64,000 nucleotides of DNA from Eucalyptus grandis (taxonomy: Eukaryota > Streptophyta > Magnoliopsida > Myrtales > Myrtaceae): positions 55,198,472 through 55,262,471 of the forward strand of contig NC_052617.1 in assembly GCF_016545825.1 (NCBI RefSeq), given 5' to 3'. The position numbers and the translations under genes are program-made. The notes beneath the pieces are model-generated. The model worked only from the letters and a program-made list of their open reading frames with translations. It had not been told where the DNA came from and made no database searches. The stretch's first letter is position 1; each line of letters starts with the position of its first letter. Positions 1-12,004 of this stretch are shown piece after piece.

Positions 1-1177
1 TAATAGACTATGTGGATGATAGAACATGTAAATGATATTATCAAAGTCTAAAACGTCTAAGACCGAACGTAACACATGTCCAAAGTATATTTTGAAGATT
101 TCCAAAATTCCGTGTCGAAGTCTAAAGATTGCCGGATTTTAGTGTTAAAGTTTGTTTTATATCAAGTCCGCCAACTCGACAAATTCCAGATCGAACGTGA
201 ATGCTGAACTAGAAGACACTTTATGCTGAAGCTGAACTATTCAAACCGTGTTCAGACCTTAAAGCTAAATCTGCTCAGAAGTAGAAAATGTTTAGATTCA
301 GATTGTAAAGTCTATTGCACTCGACTCGATTGTAAAGTCTATTGTTCTAAGACTTTACATCCAGATTCGATATACGTAATATAAGCTCAATCATATAACG
401 GCTAGTGATCCGGTTTGGATTCCTACATCAAGATTGATTTGATTGACTCAATTTAATTGATTGGCGATTGATATTAAAGACAAGAACTTTCTATACAAGA
501 AGCTCTACTTATAGAAACCAAGATTCTATTTGTATGGGCGATCGGAATCAATTTGGGATTCTACTTTTGTCATTCAACCGCTACCAAATCTTCTAGATAC
601 AAAGTTGTCCAACGAGTAGATTGGAAGACGATCCTCAAGATATTGTCCAACGGCTAGTTTGGAAGTGGAGGAGTATTAAGGAGATGAAGGACTCATGAGC
701 AAGTAAGAGACGGGAGTGTAGAATTTGTAATTCCAAAGTCTGAGCGATCTTCGATCATACACTTGTCTCTTTGAGAGCAAACATTTGTAATCATGAGAGA
801 AATACCAATAGAGTGACTTAGTGAGATAGTGTGATCTATTACTAAGTGTTTGCACTCAAAATTGTAATCTCTTGTTGATTGCATAGTGGAATCCAGCCAA
901 GAAGGTCATGCCGTTAGGTGGGAGAGTGGACGCAGACTTGGATTAAACCGAACCACTATAAACCTTGTGTTCTTATTCCTTTCCCGAACTTTATTCTGCC
1001 TTCTAATTTATTTAACTCATAAAGTCTCGATCTCGCTCAAAGTCTCGCTAAGTTCGACTCGCTCAAAAGTCTATTGTTATTCGTACTCTGTTAAAAGTAA
1101 ATGTTTTCACTGTATTTTGCAAAATCTGTTTTTACACCTATTTACCCCCTTTCTAGGTGTTTATACTAGCCCTTTCA
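1..1177 (+). repeat. LTR (3' part) of the TR-GAG copia-like family
   Basis: This stretch aligns by eye along its length with the LTR at 36054-37195. It starts inside that LTR (the taatagac...catgtaaa motif corresponds to about 36129) and ends in ctagccctttca, followed by a tRNA-Met primer site. It is clearly more diverged than the three LTR copies at 31-41 kb, with many substitutions and small indels, so it is an older insertion. The true LTR start lies left of the window. No coding capacity is expected in an LTR, and the small open frames here are chance. Confidence 0.85.
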
Positions 1178-1179
1178 AT

Positions 1180-1192
1180 TGGTATTAGAGCC
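1180..1192 (+). other. Primer-binding site (initiator tRNA-Met type)
   Basis: TGGTATTAGAGCC directly follows the LTR end and differs by one base from the canonical TGGTATCAGAGC. The next bases, to 1214, match the start of the TR-GAG internal region (33210-33244) before the sequence runs into Ns. Confidence 0.8.
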
Positions 1193-1214
1193 AAGTGTTC
1201 GGTTTATAAAAGTG

Positions 1215-1314
1215 NNNNNNNNNNNNNNNNNNNNNNNNNNNNNNNNNNNNNNNNNNNNNNNNNNNNNNNNNNNNNNNNNNNNNNNNNNNNNNNNNNNNNN
1301 NNNNNNNNNNNNNN
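1215..1314. other. Assembly gap (100 N)
   Basis: Exactly 100 Ns, a conventional placeholder length, so the real gap size is unknown. The left edge is inside a TR-GAG retrotransposon and the right edge is inside a TNL coding exon. The missing piece therefore probably holds the rest of that element plus the TIR and most of the NB-ARC part of the TNL. Confidence 0.95.
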
Positions 1315-4300
1315 AGCATTTTGGAATGAGATGTTGGCCAGGTTAAGGGAAGTTCCTGAGGAAGACACTCTAGAGACATTGAGGGTTAGCTATGATAACC
1401 TAGACAAGAATCAACAACAAATTTTTCTCGATATAGCGTGCTTCTTGTTCAATGAGAACAAGACGGATGCAATCTACATGTGGGCCAATTGTCAATTTTA
1501 TCCCATGAGAGGACTAAAGGTCCTCACTGATAGGTGCTTGATAAAGATAATGGACAATGATAAAATCTGGATGCATGATCAACTCATAGACCTGGGAAGG
1601 CGTATTGTCCGTCAAGAAAGTCCATTCAATCCAGGAAAGCGCAGTAGATTGTGGACTGCAAAAGAGGCCCTTGAAATCATAAAAACCAAAATGGTAAGTG
1701 AGACGTCCCATTTTCAAAAGTTACATCTCCTAGAATTAAGAATGTCTATTTTGTTTAGATCTTTATCATTTCCTTCTTGCCCATTTGAGCTGTAAAACAT
1801 AATGGTTGGAAGTTGACAAATTTCTTCACGTCATAAATTTCACTTGTAGAGGAAGGACGAGGTTCAAGCGCTGAAAATATTTAGATTTGGTGACTCCATA
1901 AAGATTACTAATGAAGACTTTGAAAGATTACAAAACCTAAGATTCCTCGAGCTAAACTGGGTAAGTTACGATGGGGACTTTGCAAGGTGTCATTCAAATT
2001 TGAGATGGTTTTCTTAGCTTTCTCCTCAGGAGTTTAAGGCAAACAATATGTATTTGGATCGTCTTGTTGTTTGTAAACTTGATGCTATTGACTTCAAGGA
2101 TGATTCAAAAGCATGCGACTTGATCAAGGTATTGTGTGATGGTTCTCATTTGATGCTATTAATTGATAATTCTCATGTGTATTGTGCAATGGGTCTTATG
2201 CCTAAAATGCCATCTATTTTTATAGAGGGCACAAAATTTGAAAGTTCTATCAGTTACTCGGTGTTCTAGCATAACGACAATCCCAGACGTCTCGAAATGC
2301 TCACGTTTAGAGAGGTTGACTCTTGCAAATTGCTTTAGTCTAGAGAGAATTGAGAGCTTCATTGGAGATCTAGCTTCATTGATTAAGTTAAAGATCAAAG
2401 AGTGCAAGGGCCTTATGGATTTGCCTGAAGAAGTGGGGGCATTGGTGAAGCTTAAGCACTTCTCGTTGTCGATGTAGAGGATTTAGCAAACTTCCATGCT
2501 CGCTTGAGAATTTAACCTCATTGACAAAGTTGGACTTATCAGGTATGGGCCTTACAAAACTTCAAACTCCATTGTAAAGTTAAAATCCAAATAATTTTAG
2601 TTTGAAATTTATGATTTTTTTCTGACAGGCACAATAATAAGGGAACTTCCTAACTCTATTGGAAAGTTAAAATCATTACGCGTCTTGCGTTTACCAATAG
2701 GTGCATTAGTTTATCGGGAGGATCATGTTTGGCAATTACCTAGTGGCATTGGCACATTAGTAAATCTTGAAGAGCTAGATCTCTCTAGGCGTAATGTGAC
2801 AGGTGAAATTCCTATCGGAATTGGAGAATTGTCATCTTTAAGAATTCTCAAGTTAGAGCATACCCGTATTTGCAGAATTCCACCAACCATAAACATGCTT
2901 CCTCATCTCCAAACACTAAACTTAAGATCATGTGATGAGATTCAACAGTTGCCAGAGCTTCCCACAAGTTTAACCTATCTACTTCTTCGATCTCAATCAT
3001 TACTCTCAGTCCCGAATCTATCGAACCTTACTAATTTGGTTGAATTGCTACTAAGTAATGACTCTAGTTTGGGAAAAAAATCAAACCTAATTCCAGGATG
3101 CAACTTAAGGTGGATTGAGAGGTTTATAGATTGAAGAAGTTGGAGTTAGATTTGCTAAACGTCCCTGCACCTCTTGAATTGGCTTCTCTTTCTCATCTAG
3201 AAGAGCTTAAGTTGTCTTGCCTGGACATGGAAACCCTCATGCAACATCCCTCGTCCTTATGGAGTTTGAGAAATTTGTCCAATTTAGAGTTCAACAGCTG
3301 CGAAGTGGAAGGCATTCCGCTCGATAGACTTCCATGACTGGAGAAATTAACTGTTTACGGTTGTAAACGGCTTCAAAAGTTATCTATTCCTTTGGAATTA
3401 AGGAAGCTAGAGCAAGTGCGTGTGTCATATTGTTCAGAGCTAATTGAGATACAAGTTGAGCGTCTTTCAAAATCATTGGAGTCCTTGAAAGTCTATGAAT
3501 GCAAATCTCTAACAAAAATAGGTGGGTTATCATACTCGATGAACTTGGAGTATTTGAGAATCCAAAGGTGCAAAGAACTTACTAATGTTAAGGGCGCGCA
3601 TTTTTTATTTATGTTCCTTTTCTGTTCCCGGGAACAGAAATAAAAACGTGTTTTCTTAGAGGAACAATTTTTGAATAAAAAACGGGTTTGATAAACTTAT
3701 TCCGGAAATAAAAAATGAACAAACACGTTTGATAAATTTTATTCTTTTTTTTTGTTTCTTTTAATTTTTTAATATTTTTATTTTATTTTTCATTTTTTCC
3801 TTTCTTTTTATTTTTTTTTTTCTGGTCACCCGACCTCCCGACCGGCCGACGGGGGCTCGGCACCTCGCCGGATCCGGGCGAGCCAGAGCTCGCCCAACCA
3901 AGGCAAGGCTCGGCCTTGCCGCGCACGGGAGGCCGAGTCTCGCCTTGGGTGGGTGAGCTCGGGCTCGCCCGGATCCGAGGCCGAGCCTCGCCATGGCCGG
4001 GCGAGCTCGAGCTCGCCTAGATCCGCGACGCTCGGCCTTGCCGGCGCGGGCGAGGCTCGGCCTCAGCCGGGGCCGGCGAGGCTCCGCGAGGTCGCCGACC
4101 CTCGACGGCGCGCCGGCCCTCGACGGGGTCGTGGCCATGGCCGGCCATACGAGGCCGGCACCGGCGAAAGAAAAAGAAGAAAAAAGAAGAAGAGAAGAAG
4201 AAGAGAGAGAAGAAGAAATGTTTCTTCAAAATTGTTTTAACAAGAAGTAAGTTTTTTTTTTTTTTTTTTTGTTCTGTTTGTGTTCCGGGAACAAAAGAAC

Positions 4301-4731
4301 AAAAAAAGAATAGAAATGCAACCAAACGCGTTTCTGTTCTTTTTTTGTTTCTCGGAAACAAAAAACAAAAAGTGTTCTAGAAACACTTTTAGGAACGTTT
4401 CCATGCAGCCCCTAATGTTGAAGGCTTAAACGAGCTAGAGTCTTTGAAATCCTTGGAGGTCACACAGTGCCCGTCATTGAGAAGGTTGATTGATGCCTCT
4501 TGCACAAATTTACCAAATGATTGCCTCGTCAAAATAGAGGGGTGTGGAGACCTTTTCAAAGATTCTACTTTGAGTGACTCACTCGGAATGCCTTTGTTGC
4601 GTTATGTACAAGAGATTCTTCTGGATACGTCCAACTTGAAATCCAAGTCAGACAAGGTGCGACCCCTTCTTCACAAATATACAGTAAATGTGCATGAATT
4701 AATTTGTTCTAATCTCAGTTTGATGCTATAG
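1315..4731 (+). pseudogene. TIR-NBS-LRR (TNL) resistance gene, 5'-truncated pseudogene
   Basis: The first exon fragment (1315-1693) encodes the end of an NB-ARC domain. It has the TNL-type RNBS-D motif FLDIACFL and an MHD motif (WMHDQLIDLGRRIV). Plausible introns are 1694-1849, 2129-2225 and 2543-2628, all GT-AG. The downstream exons encode leucine-rich repeats (LPSGIGTLVNLEELDLS and similar units to about 3590) and a C-terminal tail to 4731. Lesions are visible: TAG at 2015-2017 where Trp is expected, a frameshift near 2468, a frameshift near 3127, TGA at 3335-3337 probably replacing Trp, and an 822-bp transposon at 3590-4411. Removing the transposon with one copy of its target duplication rejoins the reading frame (LTNV, then EGLNELESL). 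TNLs are intracellular immune receptors. This copy cannot make a full protein. The TIR and P-loop parts would lie in the gap or are lost. Confidence 0.9.
3590..4411. mobile_element. hAT-like non-autonomous element with a GC-rich core, inserted in the TNL
   Basis: The insert is flanked by an 8-bp target duplication ctaatgtt (3582-3589 and 4412-4419), the length typical of hAT transposons. Its ends are imperfect inverted repeats: AGGGCGCGCAT on the left and GGGCTGCATGG read inward from the right. T-rich/A-rich arms holding paired gttcc/ggaac stretches surround a very GC-rich core (about 3828-4160) made of repeated ctcg/gagc and GGATCC-containing motifs. No transposase is visible, so it is a MITE-like passenger. 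The open frames in the GC core are Arg/Pro/Ala-rich and probably non-coding. Confidence 0.8.
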
Positions 4732-4735
4732 TTCC

Positions 4736-6072
4736 ATAAAACAACGCAAATTGCAAAAATTTAAGTACTATTCCAAAATTTACATGAGCGAAAGTATATT
4801 GTTCCATGCAACAAATAAAAACTTATCAGAGAAATCATTTAATAATTTCAAATACATTAGTATTCCATGTTCTTTCCAATTGATATGTTGTTTGTATAGA
4901 TTAAATGAATACACATACAAAAGTATTATATATTGTAATTCTTAGAATTATTTTTTGTTTTACAATTGAGAGTTGCATATTTGTAATAATTGCCCACTTG
5001 AACTTTCAGTCTGCATAGCCGTAAATGTTACTTAAAACGGACTTACTCGCTTTTCTTGATCTAATTTTCTTAACTATTTTTATTGACAATGTATCATTAT
5101 CTATTTTCTTAACTTCATAAACCATGTAATAATCTGAAAAAAAAATGTAATAGATATTATTCTGTTCAAAATGAGTCAGTACATTTTCAATTAATATTTA
5201 ACAATCGTACAAACACAAAAGTAATTGTGAAACAAAAATGAAAGTTTGGAAACTAATCTATTACTCTTCAGAGTTTGCGTTTCTGTGAAGTAGTGCCAAA
5301 GTCTAGGAGGGCAATATGATATTTTCAAAGTGCGGATCTATGGTGCATAAATATTCGGAATAGATGACCTAATATCTTCTGTTAAGCATTCCAAAACCTC
5401 CAAAGAGCTGGAAGTAGTTAGGTACTTTTTAGAGTCTGACAAAAAAAGAAGAAGTACTTTTCAGAAAGAAAATTACCAGTGAACAGTAACAATGTATGTG
5501 GAATGCGCGTTCTTATATTTTGTCAGTATCTAAATAAAACATTATGTAACAAGAGTGGAATATGAATATGTATTCTTGTGCTAGTAAAGGAAGGAATATA
5601 ACAAGGTCTTATATATTAGAGGGAACTTTGCTTCCTTTTTTAGGGCAAATATCTTCCTTTCTTTAGCCACACAAAATCTGCCCATTTAAAGTTGCCTTTT
5701 TGTTGCACCGCGATCATGTTGCTCGCTTTGTCTCATTCTATCTCCACTTTGCAGACAGAGACTGTAGGCGGGAAAAAGGCCACAGCTTGGTGGGAAAAAT
5801 TTAGGATTAGGAGGACGAGCAAAGAATCTTGCAGCCAGGAAAAGGATGAGGTGAGTGACTAGTGGAGAGGGTTGTGAGCTGATTCTCTTGTTTCTTCTCT
5901 TAGGTTGCTGATTTTATTTCCTTACATTAGTCACTCATCTCTACTTCCTTTTTTGGTATTGGATTTCGGTTCCTAAAGCAATCTTTCCTCCCTCTTTTGA
6001 CGTTCCCATTTTGTGCTGTACTTTAGTCACCTAGGTTGCATGTTTTTTCTATCTTAGTCACTTATTTCCTAT
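4736..6072. other. AT-rich intergenic stretch, no gene recognised
   Basis: I see no protein-like frame, RNA gene or clear repeat. A short G-rich piece at about 5755-5850 ending in gatgag/gtgagt looks like an exon edge, but I cannot tie it to any family. Confidence 0.5.
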
Positions 6073-6782
6073 GAAGTCCCGACACTTTTCAGGAGCTTAC
6101 GTGTCGTTTCGACATATGTTTGATACTCTTTGACACTCGGTCAACACGTGTTGGAAAATCCGAAATTTAGTCAACTTTCCCAACACTTTTCACACGCAAA
6201 TCGGGAATTCCGACATGCGAATTCAGAAATTTCAGCATATGATTCTAACACGCATGATGAAAATGAGGGGTCGATATGCAAATATGTAAGAAAATAAAAA
6301 TAATGAAAATAATAATAAATAAAAATCTAGTCTTCTCTTTTCCTCCGACTCTCACTTCCCATGGCACATAATTCACTCTTTAAGTTTGCATTTTCTTTTC
6401 TCTTTCGACACACTCCCGACACGCGAGTACATAATATGGATTGCTTTTTTTTTTCCCCCCTTCAAGTTTTATGAATTATTGGAGTAGAGTTGAATTTGTC
6501 AAATTGAAATAATGAACGATATTAACATTAACAAATGCTGGATAATGTTTCTAATGTAAATTCCTTCTAGGCTCTTTATTATTTATTTATTTATAAATTT
6601 GAATTAAATTAATTTGATTAATCATAAAAATGATAATTTAGAATGTATATTTAAAAATATACATTTAATATACGTGTCCCAACATATCAAAATTCTTTAT
6701 TTTTTTTTATAAACGACGTGTCAGCGCGTCGTGTTGTATCATGTCATGTGTCGCGTGTTGATGTCGGTGTTGGTGCTACTTA
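6073..6782. mobile_element. Possible MITE with GTGTCG-rich ends
   Basis: The left end reads aagtcccgacac. The right end, read inward on the other strand, gives aagtagcaccaacaccgaca, so the termini are imperfectly inverted. Both ends are rich in the motif gtgtcg/cgacac (for example cgtgtcagcgcgtcgtg near 6718), while the middle is AT-rich. I could not find a convincing target duplication, so the boundaries are approximate. Confidence 0.4.
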
Positions 6783-7829
6783 GCTTATCTCTACTCATCT
6801 TCTTGGTGTTTGACCGTCTTGGTTCTTTGATATTGTCACTAAACTCATGTAATCATTCTTTATATATTAATCATCAAAATTGCTTTCATAGACAAGAAAT
6901 TAGATAATAGATCGCCAATTTTAGATTTCAAAAGCACCATATGATTTTTTTGTCTACTGATTTTATTATTATTATTTTGCAATAGGCATAATTAATGCAC
7001 AAACTTAATGTTTTATATAATAATAGTACTTACTGAATTATTTGATTTGATTATTGCATTATTGAGCTATGGAGAAATTATTGTCAAATGATTTGATCCT
7101 AGCCAAATAAATATAATAAATAAATGATTCATTAGATTTTGCCACATGTCACCACATGGGAAAATGAACGATGTACAAGGGGTAGTTGATTCATGGTATA
7201 TATGGTTGATATTATGATGATCCACTTCCCATGAGTTTGTTATTGGCCTCTTGAGTAAAAATGATTAGAATGTTTGTTTTGCCTCATTCTTAAATAACTT
7301 TTTTGGAATGTTTTTGCAATTTAATTCAAAGTCAACCTATCTGCCCGTAGAATAAGCAATAACTGTGTTACCAATTTATTTGCTGTTTCGATAATGCATG
7401 CGTATATAGCGGGCTTGACTAGTTTTCAATTTTTGACTGCCAGTGGGATTGACTACTTGACTATGCGGTCTTAGTAATATAGCATGTCGGCACCACATGG
7501 CATTTACATCTTTTCATTATAATGATCATTTCAAAGTAAATTTAGGCACATGTTGCTTGAACAAATAGTCATATATTATGTCAGGATGTAACTTTATTTT
7601 ATGAGAAAAGCAAATTATGAAAAGAGACACTAATTTAATCATGAAGCATATTGCTTTAGTTTAAGAAAGAATACAACGACATACAAAGATTCGTAAACTA
7701 ATTTAATAAATTGTGCCCCACGGTTATGGATTTTTCATTTGACAAGGAGAAAAATAAACTCTTCTTTAGTTCCAAAATGCAAAACAGTTGAATTCATATT
7801 AGTATTATAGTTGAAATAGATAATTAACA
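6783..7829. other. AT-rich intergenic stretch, nothing recognised
   Basis: No coding pattern or repeat could be supported here on either strand. Confidence 0.5.
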
Positions 7830-8130
7830 TTAAAAGATAGTTGTACATGAAGTAAGGTAAATAATCCAAAAAGAATAGATTAAGTAATTAAAGTGATAAT
7901 ACGATGAATAGTTAAAGTTCACTGAAATAATAACATAAAAAATAGACAGAGAAACGAAACTGCATATGGAATTAGAATTGGAAGACGCTTTACTTCTTCT
8001 CTCCTTTCTTTTTGGCTTTACTTGGCATGATGTGGAATAATTAGTGCAAATGCTGATAAATTTTAAAGAAATAAAATTAGCAAATCAATCTAATAGTTAA
8101 ACCATCAAGGTTGTAGTGCAACAAAGCATG
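7830..8130 (+). repeat. Diverged duplicate block (copy 1), matches 11580-11815
   Basis: Shared blocks in the same order include gttcactgaaataat, tatggaattag, ggctttacttggcatg, aataattag.gcaaatg, aaagaaataaaattag and aaaccatcaaggtt. The matching copy lies in an intron of the decayed gene at 11182-16096. This block is therefore probably the intron relic of an older neighbouring gene copy whose exons I can no longer see. Confidence 0.75.
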
Positions 8131-9289
8131 TTGGGCGCAGAGCTCCTATATTCATTCATATCTACCCCTCTATACAAATTATATATGATATAGAGGTCTT
8201 TCCAACATTCTTTCAATTGTCGGAATAAATCCTCTCCATAGAACAATAAAACAGCTTTTTCTCTATCTCTCCACTAACCAATCAAATAACTCTCCTTCTA
8301 ATTACCCGAAAATTTTCATTGCACTAAGTTTGTAAATTTCTGGAAGTTTAATGAAAATAAGTGGAATTTCACTTGGTTAAAAGAAAAAATATCTCTGAGA
8401 TTTGACTCGGATAAAATATATTTCCATGTGGGACTGGCCAAATCTTCCCTAAAGTCCAGAACTGTTGATTTTGCCATCTAATAGGAATTGACGGCTGATT
8501 TAACCTGAAAGGATAACAATCCGTGTACTTGGCTCTTACTGGTCAATTTTGGAAAAGTGTACCTCCATCTAATGCCATATCAATCATTGATCTCTTGGCC
8601 AATCTGTGGGTCAGTTCAATCCGAAGCAAATCAGGTTAAGTTAAAAGAAAAGGACAAATTCAGATAAATGTATCATTCCTCTGATGTTGACTAAGAGGAA
8701 TAGGTAGAATTTATGATGCAATACCATCCTCAAAAGAGTCACAGCGCCTGATTATTTTTGAATCCGACCCTCCACCAAACAAAGGTAGAAATTGAATCTA
8801 TGCCCACAGTAGCCTTTGCCATTCCCATGACGTTCGATGCCCAAAAGTTTGCACGAGGGAAATTTTAAAATCTTAATGCAAAAAGTATGAGGATTGAAAG
8901 CTATTTTCCAAAATTGCTCAGCCAAAGCATAGCTCTGTTAAAGCCCAACAAATCATCCAACCTCATCCCCGCTTCCTTTTTCTTCAGTATTCCAGTTCCA
9001 TTCCAGAACTTTTCTACCAAGAAGATGTGATTTTTATCTTAGTTATCGTGCAAATATTGACTGGGACTTAAGTTTTTTTTTTTTTTTTGGCCAGAGGGAT
9101 TTAAGCATTGACATGGCACAGGTTGGCGGAGCCCGTACTAACGCTTTGATATGTACTGCGTTCCCAGCCATTGACAATAAATTTTCCTTTTACTCCTTCG
9201 AGTTTAAAATATTATACAATAAATTGCTAAAGACTATCATGTCCGCGGCAGTTACCGCGTTACCTTAACTACAATTTTTCGTTGTTGGC
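8131..9289. other. Intergenic stretch, no gene recognised
   Basis: Short frames only, with no family recognised. It lies between two blocks that recur around the 11.2-17.5 kb gene copy, so it may contain unrecognisable exon relics of the same family. Confidence 0.4.
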
Positions 9290-9600
9290 CGGATAAATAT
9301 TGCAAGATACAAAGGAATCTTAGGAGCAGGCTGGTCAATAGGTGGAGAGTCTGATTTGAAGTACTTAGACGTGGAAGTATAAGCGAATTAATAGGAATTA
9401 GTCAAACTATAATATTCAATAAAGATTTTTTTTTAAAAAAATTTCCATGGACCCCATTTTTGAGTAATTATAGAAGTATAAAAGAACGTCCACAAGTGAC
9501 ATAATATATCCTTAGTTTGATGATCATTTAGAAAGTGAGTAGTTATGATATTCAAATGAAGAGTAAAAAACCACTTTTAGAAAGTTTTATTGACAGGTGT
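9290..9600 (+). repeat. Diverged duplicate block (copy 1), matches 17190-17530
   Basis: Common pieces in the same order include gatcttaggagc/aatcttaggagc, gaagtac.tagac, aattagtcaa, taattatag.agtataaa, acaggtgac/acaagtgac, gatga/gatggt and gagtaaaaaacc. Together with the 7830/11580 pair this indicates an old tandem duplication. Confidence 0.7.
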
Positions 9601-9703
9601 GTTCTCATTTGTCTTCCTTTTATCCCTCAAAAGTTGCCATAGGGGGCACAAGCATGCCGGCTTTAGCATGAGATTTTAAGTATATAATGAGAAAGGAAAA
9701 GAA

Positions 9704-10210
9704 TACCACAAGTGATATAACTTTTGTACGGCACTCAAGTGAGTGCCATAACTTTTTATTCTATTACTTGAGTGTTATAACTTATAAATTGTACTAACTT
9801 GATTGCTATGACTTTTTACTAATTATTTGAGTGTTATATGACTTTTCAATCAATTACTTGAGTTCCATAACTTTTTACAAATATTCATCAAAGTATTGAA
9901 AATCTAACGTGGCATGGCACTTATGGTGAATATTTTTAGAAAGTTATGACACTCAAGTAATCAATTGAAAGTTGTAGCGTTTAAGTGAACTGTTCTTAGA
10001 AGTTATGTCACAAAAGATATTACAGCACTAAAATGACCGCTTTACGAAACTTGGATGAATATTTTAAAAAATTTATGACACTCAAGTAATTAATTAAAAA
10101 TTATGATATTTTAAGTGAACAATATTTAGAAATTATGTCACTTAAGTGGTTGAAAAAAATGTTATGACACTCAAGTAAGTGTTTTACGAAAATTATAGCA
10201 CTTGTGGTGT
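9704..10210. mobile_element. Foldback MITE-like element
   Basis: The left end accacaagtg (9705-9714) and right end cacttgtggt (10199-10208) are inverted copies. The inversion continues inward for tens of bases (cactcaagtgagtgccataac against the reverse of gttatgacactcaagtaagtg). The interior repeats the words acttgagtg and its complement cactcaagt many times. No open frame. I could not identify a clean target duplication. Confidence 0.7.
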
Positions 10211-11000
10211 CATTATCCCCAACAAGATAGTATTTTTAGGTAGGTAATTATCTAACGTATTTGATGTTTAATTTTAATTTACATCACATACTTATTAAAA
10301 GTCAAACATAGTTAATAAAAAAAAGGAATAAGTGCATCAGAATGCTAAAACCAATTGTAAAAGTGTAATTTAGTCCTAAAATTTTCAAAAAATAAAATAA
10401 TATTCTTCTGTCAACTTCGTTCAATTTGCCTAACGGAAAATATTAATGAGATTCTTTTGATTACTTTCTTAAGACACCATATCACTGTAGCATCCATCAA
10501 GTGCCAAAGAATTCAAAAATTTAAAAAGATAAAATTATAAAGAATTAAGAAAAGAAAAATATAACAAAAAAAAAAAAAAGCTAAAAAATTTATTGAAAAA
10601 GAAGGTAAGAGCATGTGTTTCTTGGTGAGGGCTAGCAATCCTTGTTAGAGTCGGTGAGAGCCACCGGCCCACGAAGCTTGTAGGCAAGGGCTTTCAAGCG
10701 TTTGTATGTGTCCCGCGGTGGTGGCGCTGCCATCACCACAAATAGAATCATGCTAGCCAACATTTAACAAAGGAAGCTAGTACACAAACCTGACGCCATT
10801 TCCGACAACTATGATATCAGTACTCACTTCTCGTACAAATCGATCGTCTCCAAAACAAGATTTCCTTCTTTCTTAACTTGTTTAAGTCTTTCGACCAAAA
10901 AAAAAAAAAAAAGAAACTTGTGTAAGTCTTCGGAAAGCCGGGAAGAAGTAGATCAATGCTTAAGAGTTGCTCTGCTCCCATTTTGAGGCAATGAAGATAT
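10211..11000. other. Intergenic, A-rich runs and a small GC-rich patch
   Basis: Contains A-rich runs near 10565 and 10897 and a GC-richer patch at 10620-10740. No supported gene. Confidence 0.4.
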
Positions 11001-11013
11001 GCGAATTTTTGAG

Positions 11014-11130
11014 AGCATTGGGGTTGGGTGTTCAAACTAGTTTGTCATTTGAAACTTGTGTAAGTCTTTATGTCCAATCGATTCTTTAGAAAGCATTGGG
11101 GTTGGGTGTTCAAACTAGTTTGTCATTTGA
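11014..11130 (+). repeat. Short direct repeat, 39 bp, twice
   Basis: The same 39 bases, beginning agcattggggttgggtg, occur at 11014-11052 and 11092-11130, separated by 39 bases that include the phrase acttgtgtaagtctt, also present at about 10916. This is a small recent tandem duplication just upstream of the decayed gene. Confidence 0.85.
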
Positions 11131-11579
11131 TATTTGGAAATTTTTGACATCTTCTTCTTTGAGATGTTTAATTCACCTTTGATATGACATCGATGGGGAC
11201 AACGATGTGCAGGAGGTTCTGCAATCATTTTTCGAGATGGCGTCGGAATATTACAACTGCGACTTTGATGAAGAAAGCAAAGGCGATGGCCATGGTGATG
11301 GCAACGACCGCAGTGACCCTGAGGTTGAGGAAGAGAACAGCCATGGAGAAGCCAGAGAGGAGGTAAGAGACGGCAACAATCTAGAATTCAGCTGAACTGC
11401 CTTCTCTGTTCAAAATTTTCGTTGATTTTGGTATGCTAAAATTAATTCTAGCTATACTTACTAGATCACGAGCTTGCTGGAACTGAAAACGGTGATTGAA
11501 GAGAATGGTAATGAAACTGTCGGTTTTCAATATAAAGAAGGGCTCTCGGTACATTGTCGTCCCCTACTTTGCCAAAAGA

Positions 11580-11815
11580 GTAGATTATAGTAAATATAAG
11601 ATGAAGGATTAAGTTCACTAAAATAATGAAATTAATGTTAGAGACACCAACTGATCCTGATATGGAATTAGGATAGCAAGAGTCTCACTTTTTTTTTCCC
11701 GCTTTACTTGGCATGGCATCAAATAATTAGCGCAAATGATAATAAATGTTAAAGAAATAAAATTAGTAAATCAATCTAATAATTAAACCATCAAGGTTAT
11801 GTGGAACAAAGCATA
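11580..11815 (+). repeat. Diverged duplicate block (copy 2), matches 7830-8130
   Basis: This is the second member of the pair described at 7830. Here it sits in the intron between the two recognisable exon parts of the decayed gene, which shows that the duplicated unit included this gene. Confidence 0.75.
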
Positions 11816-11824
11816 AGGTACTAC

Positions 11825-11847
11825 GTGTGTGTGTGTGTGTGTGTGTG
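11825..11847 (+). repeat. (GT)n microsatellite
   Basis: An uninterrupted run of about eleven GT units within the intron, shortly before the acceptor at 11883. Confidence 0.95.
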
Positions 11848-12004
11848 CTCTGACTCGAATCTGTTCTCCATTCCCAAACTCAGGATGGGGCTGAGCTCGA
11901 CATTTCAAGTTCTGATGAAGTCTCATACTCCCCGTTTGTGGGTGAAAGCGAAACTGATGGCACCTTCTCCATTGATGATTTCCAGTCGAAGCCGAGCAAT
12001 ACTA

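Noticed and set aside
3761..4361. Long Arg/Ala/Pro-rich open frames on both strands
   Set aside because: They lie in the GC-rich core of the hAT-like insertion. Open frames on several phases and strands are a composition effect, and no domain is visible.
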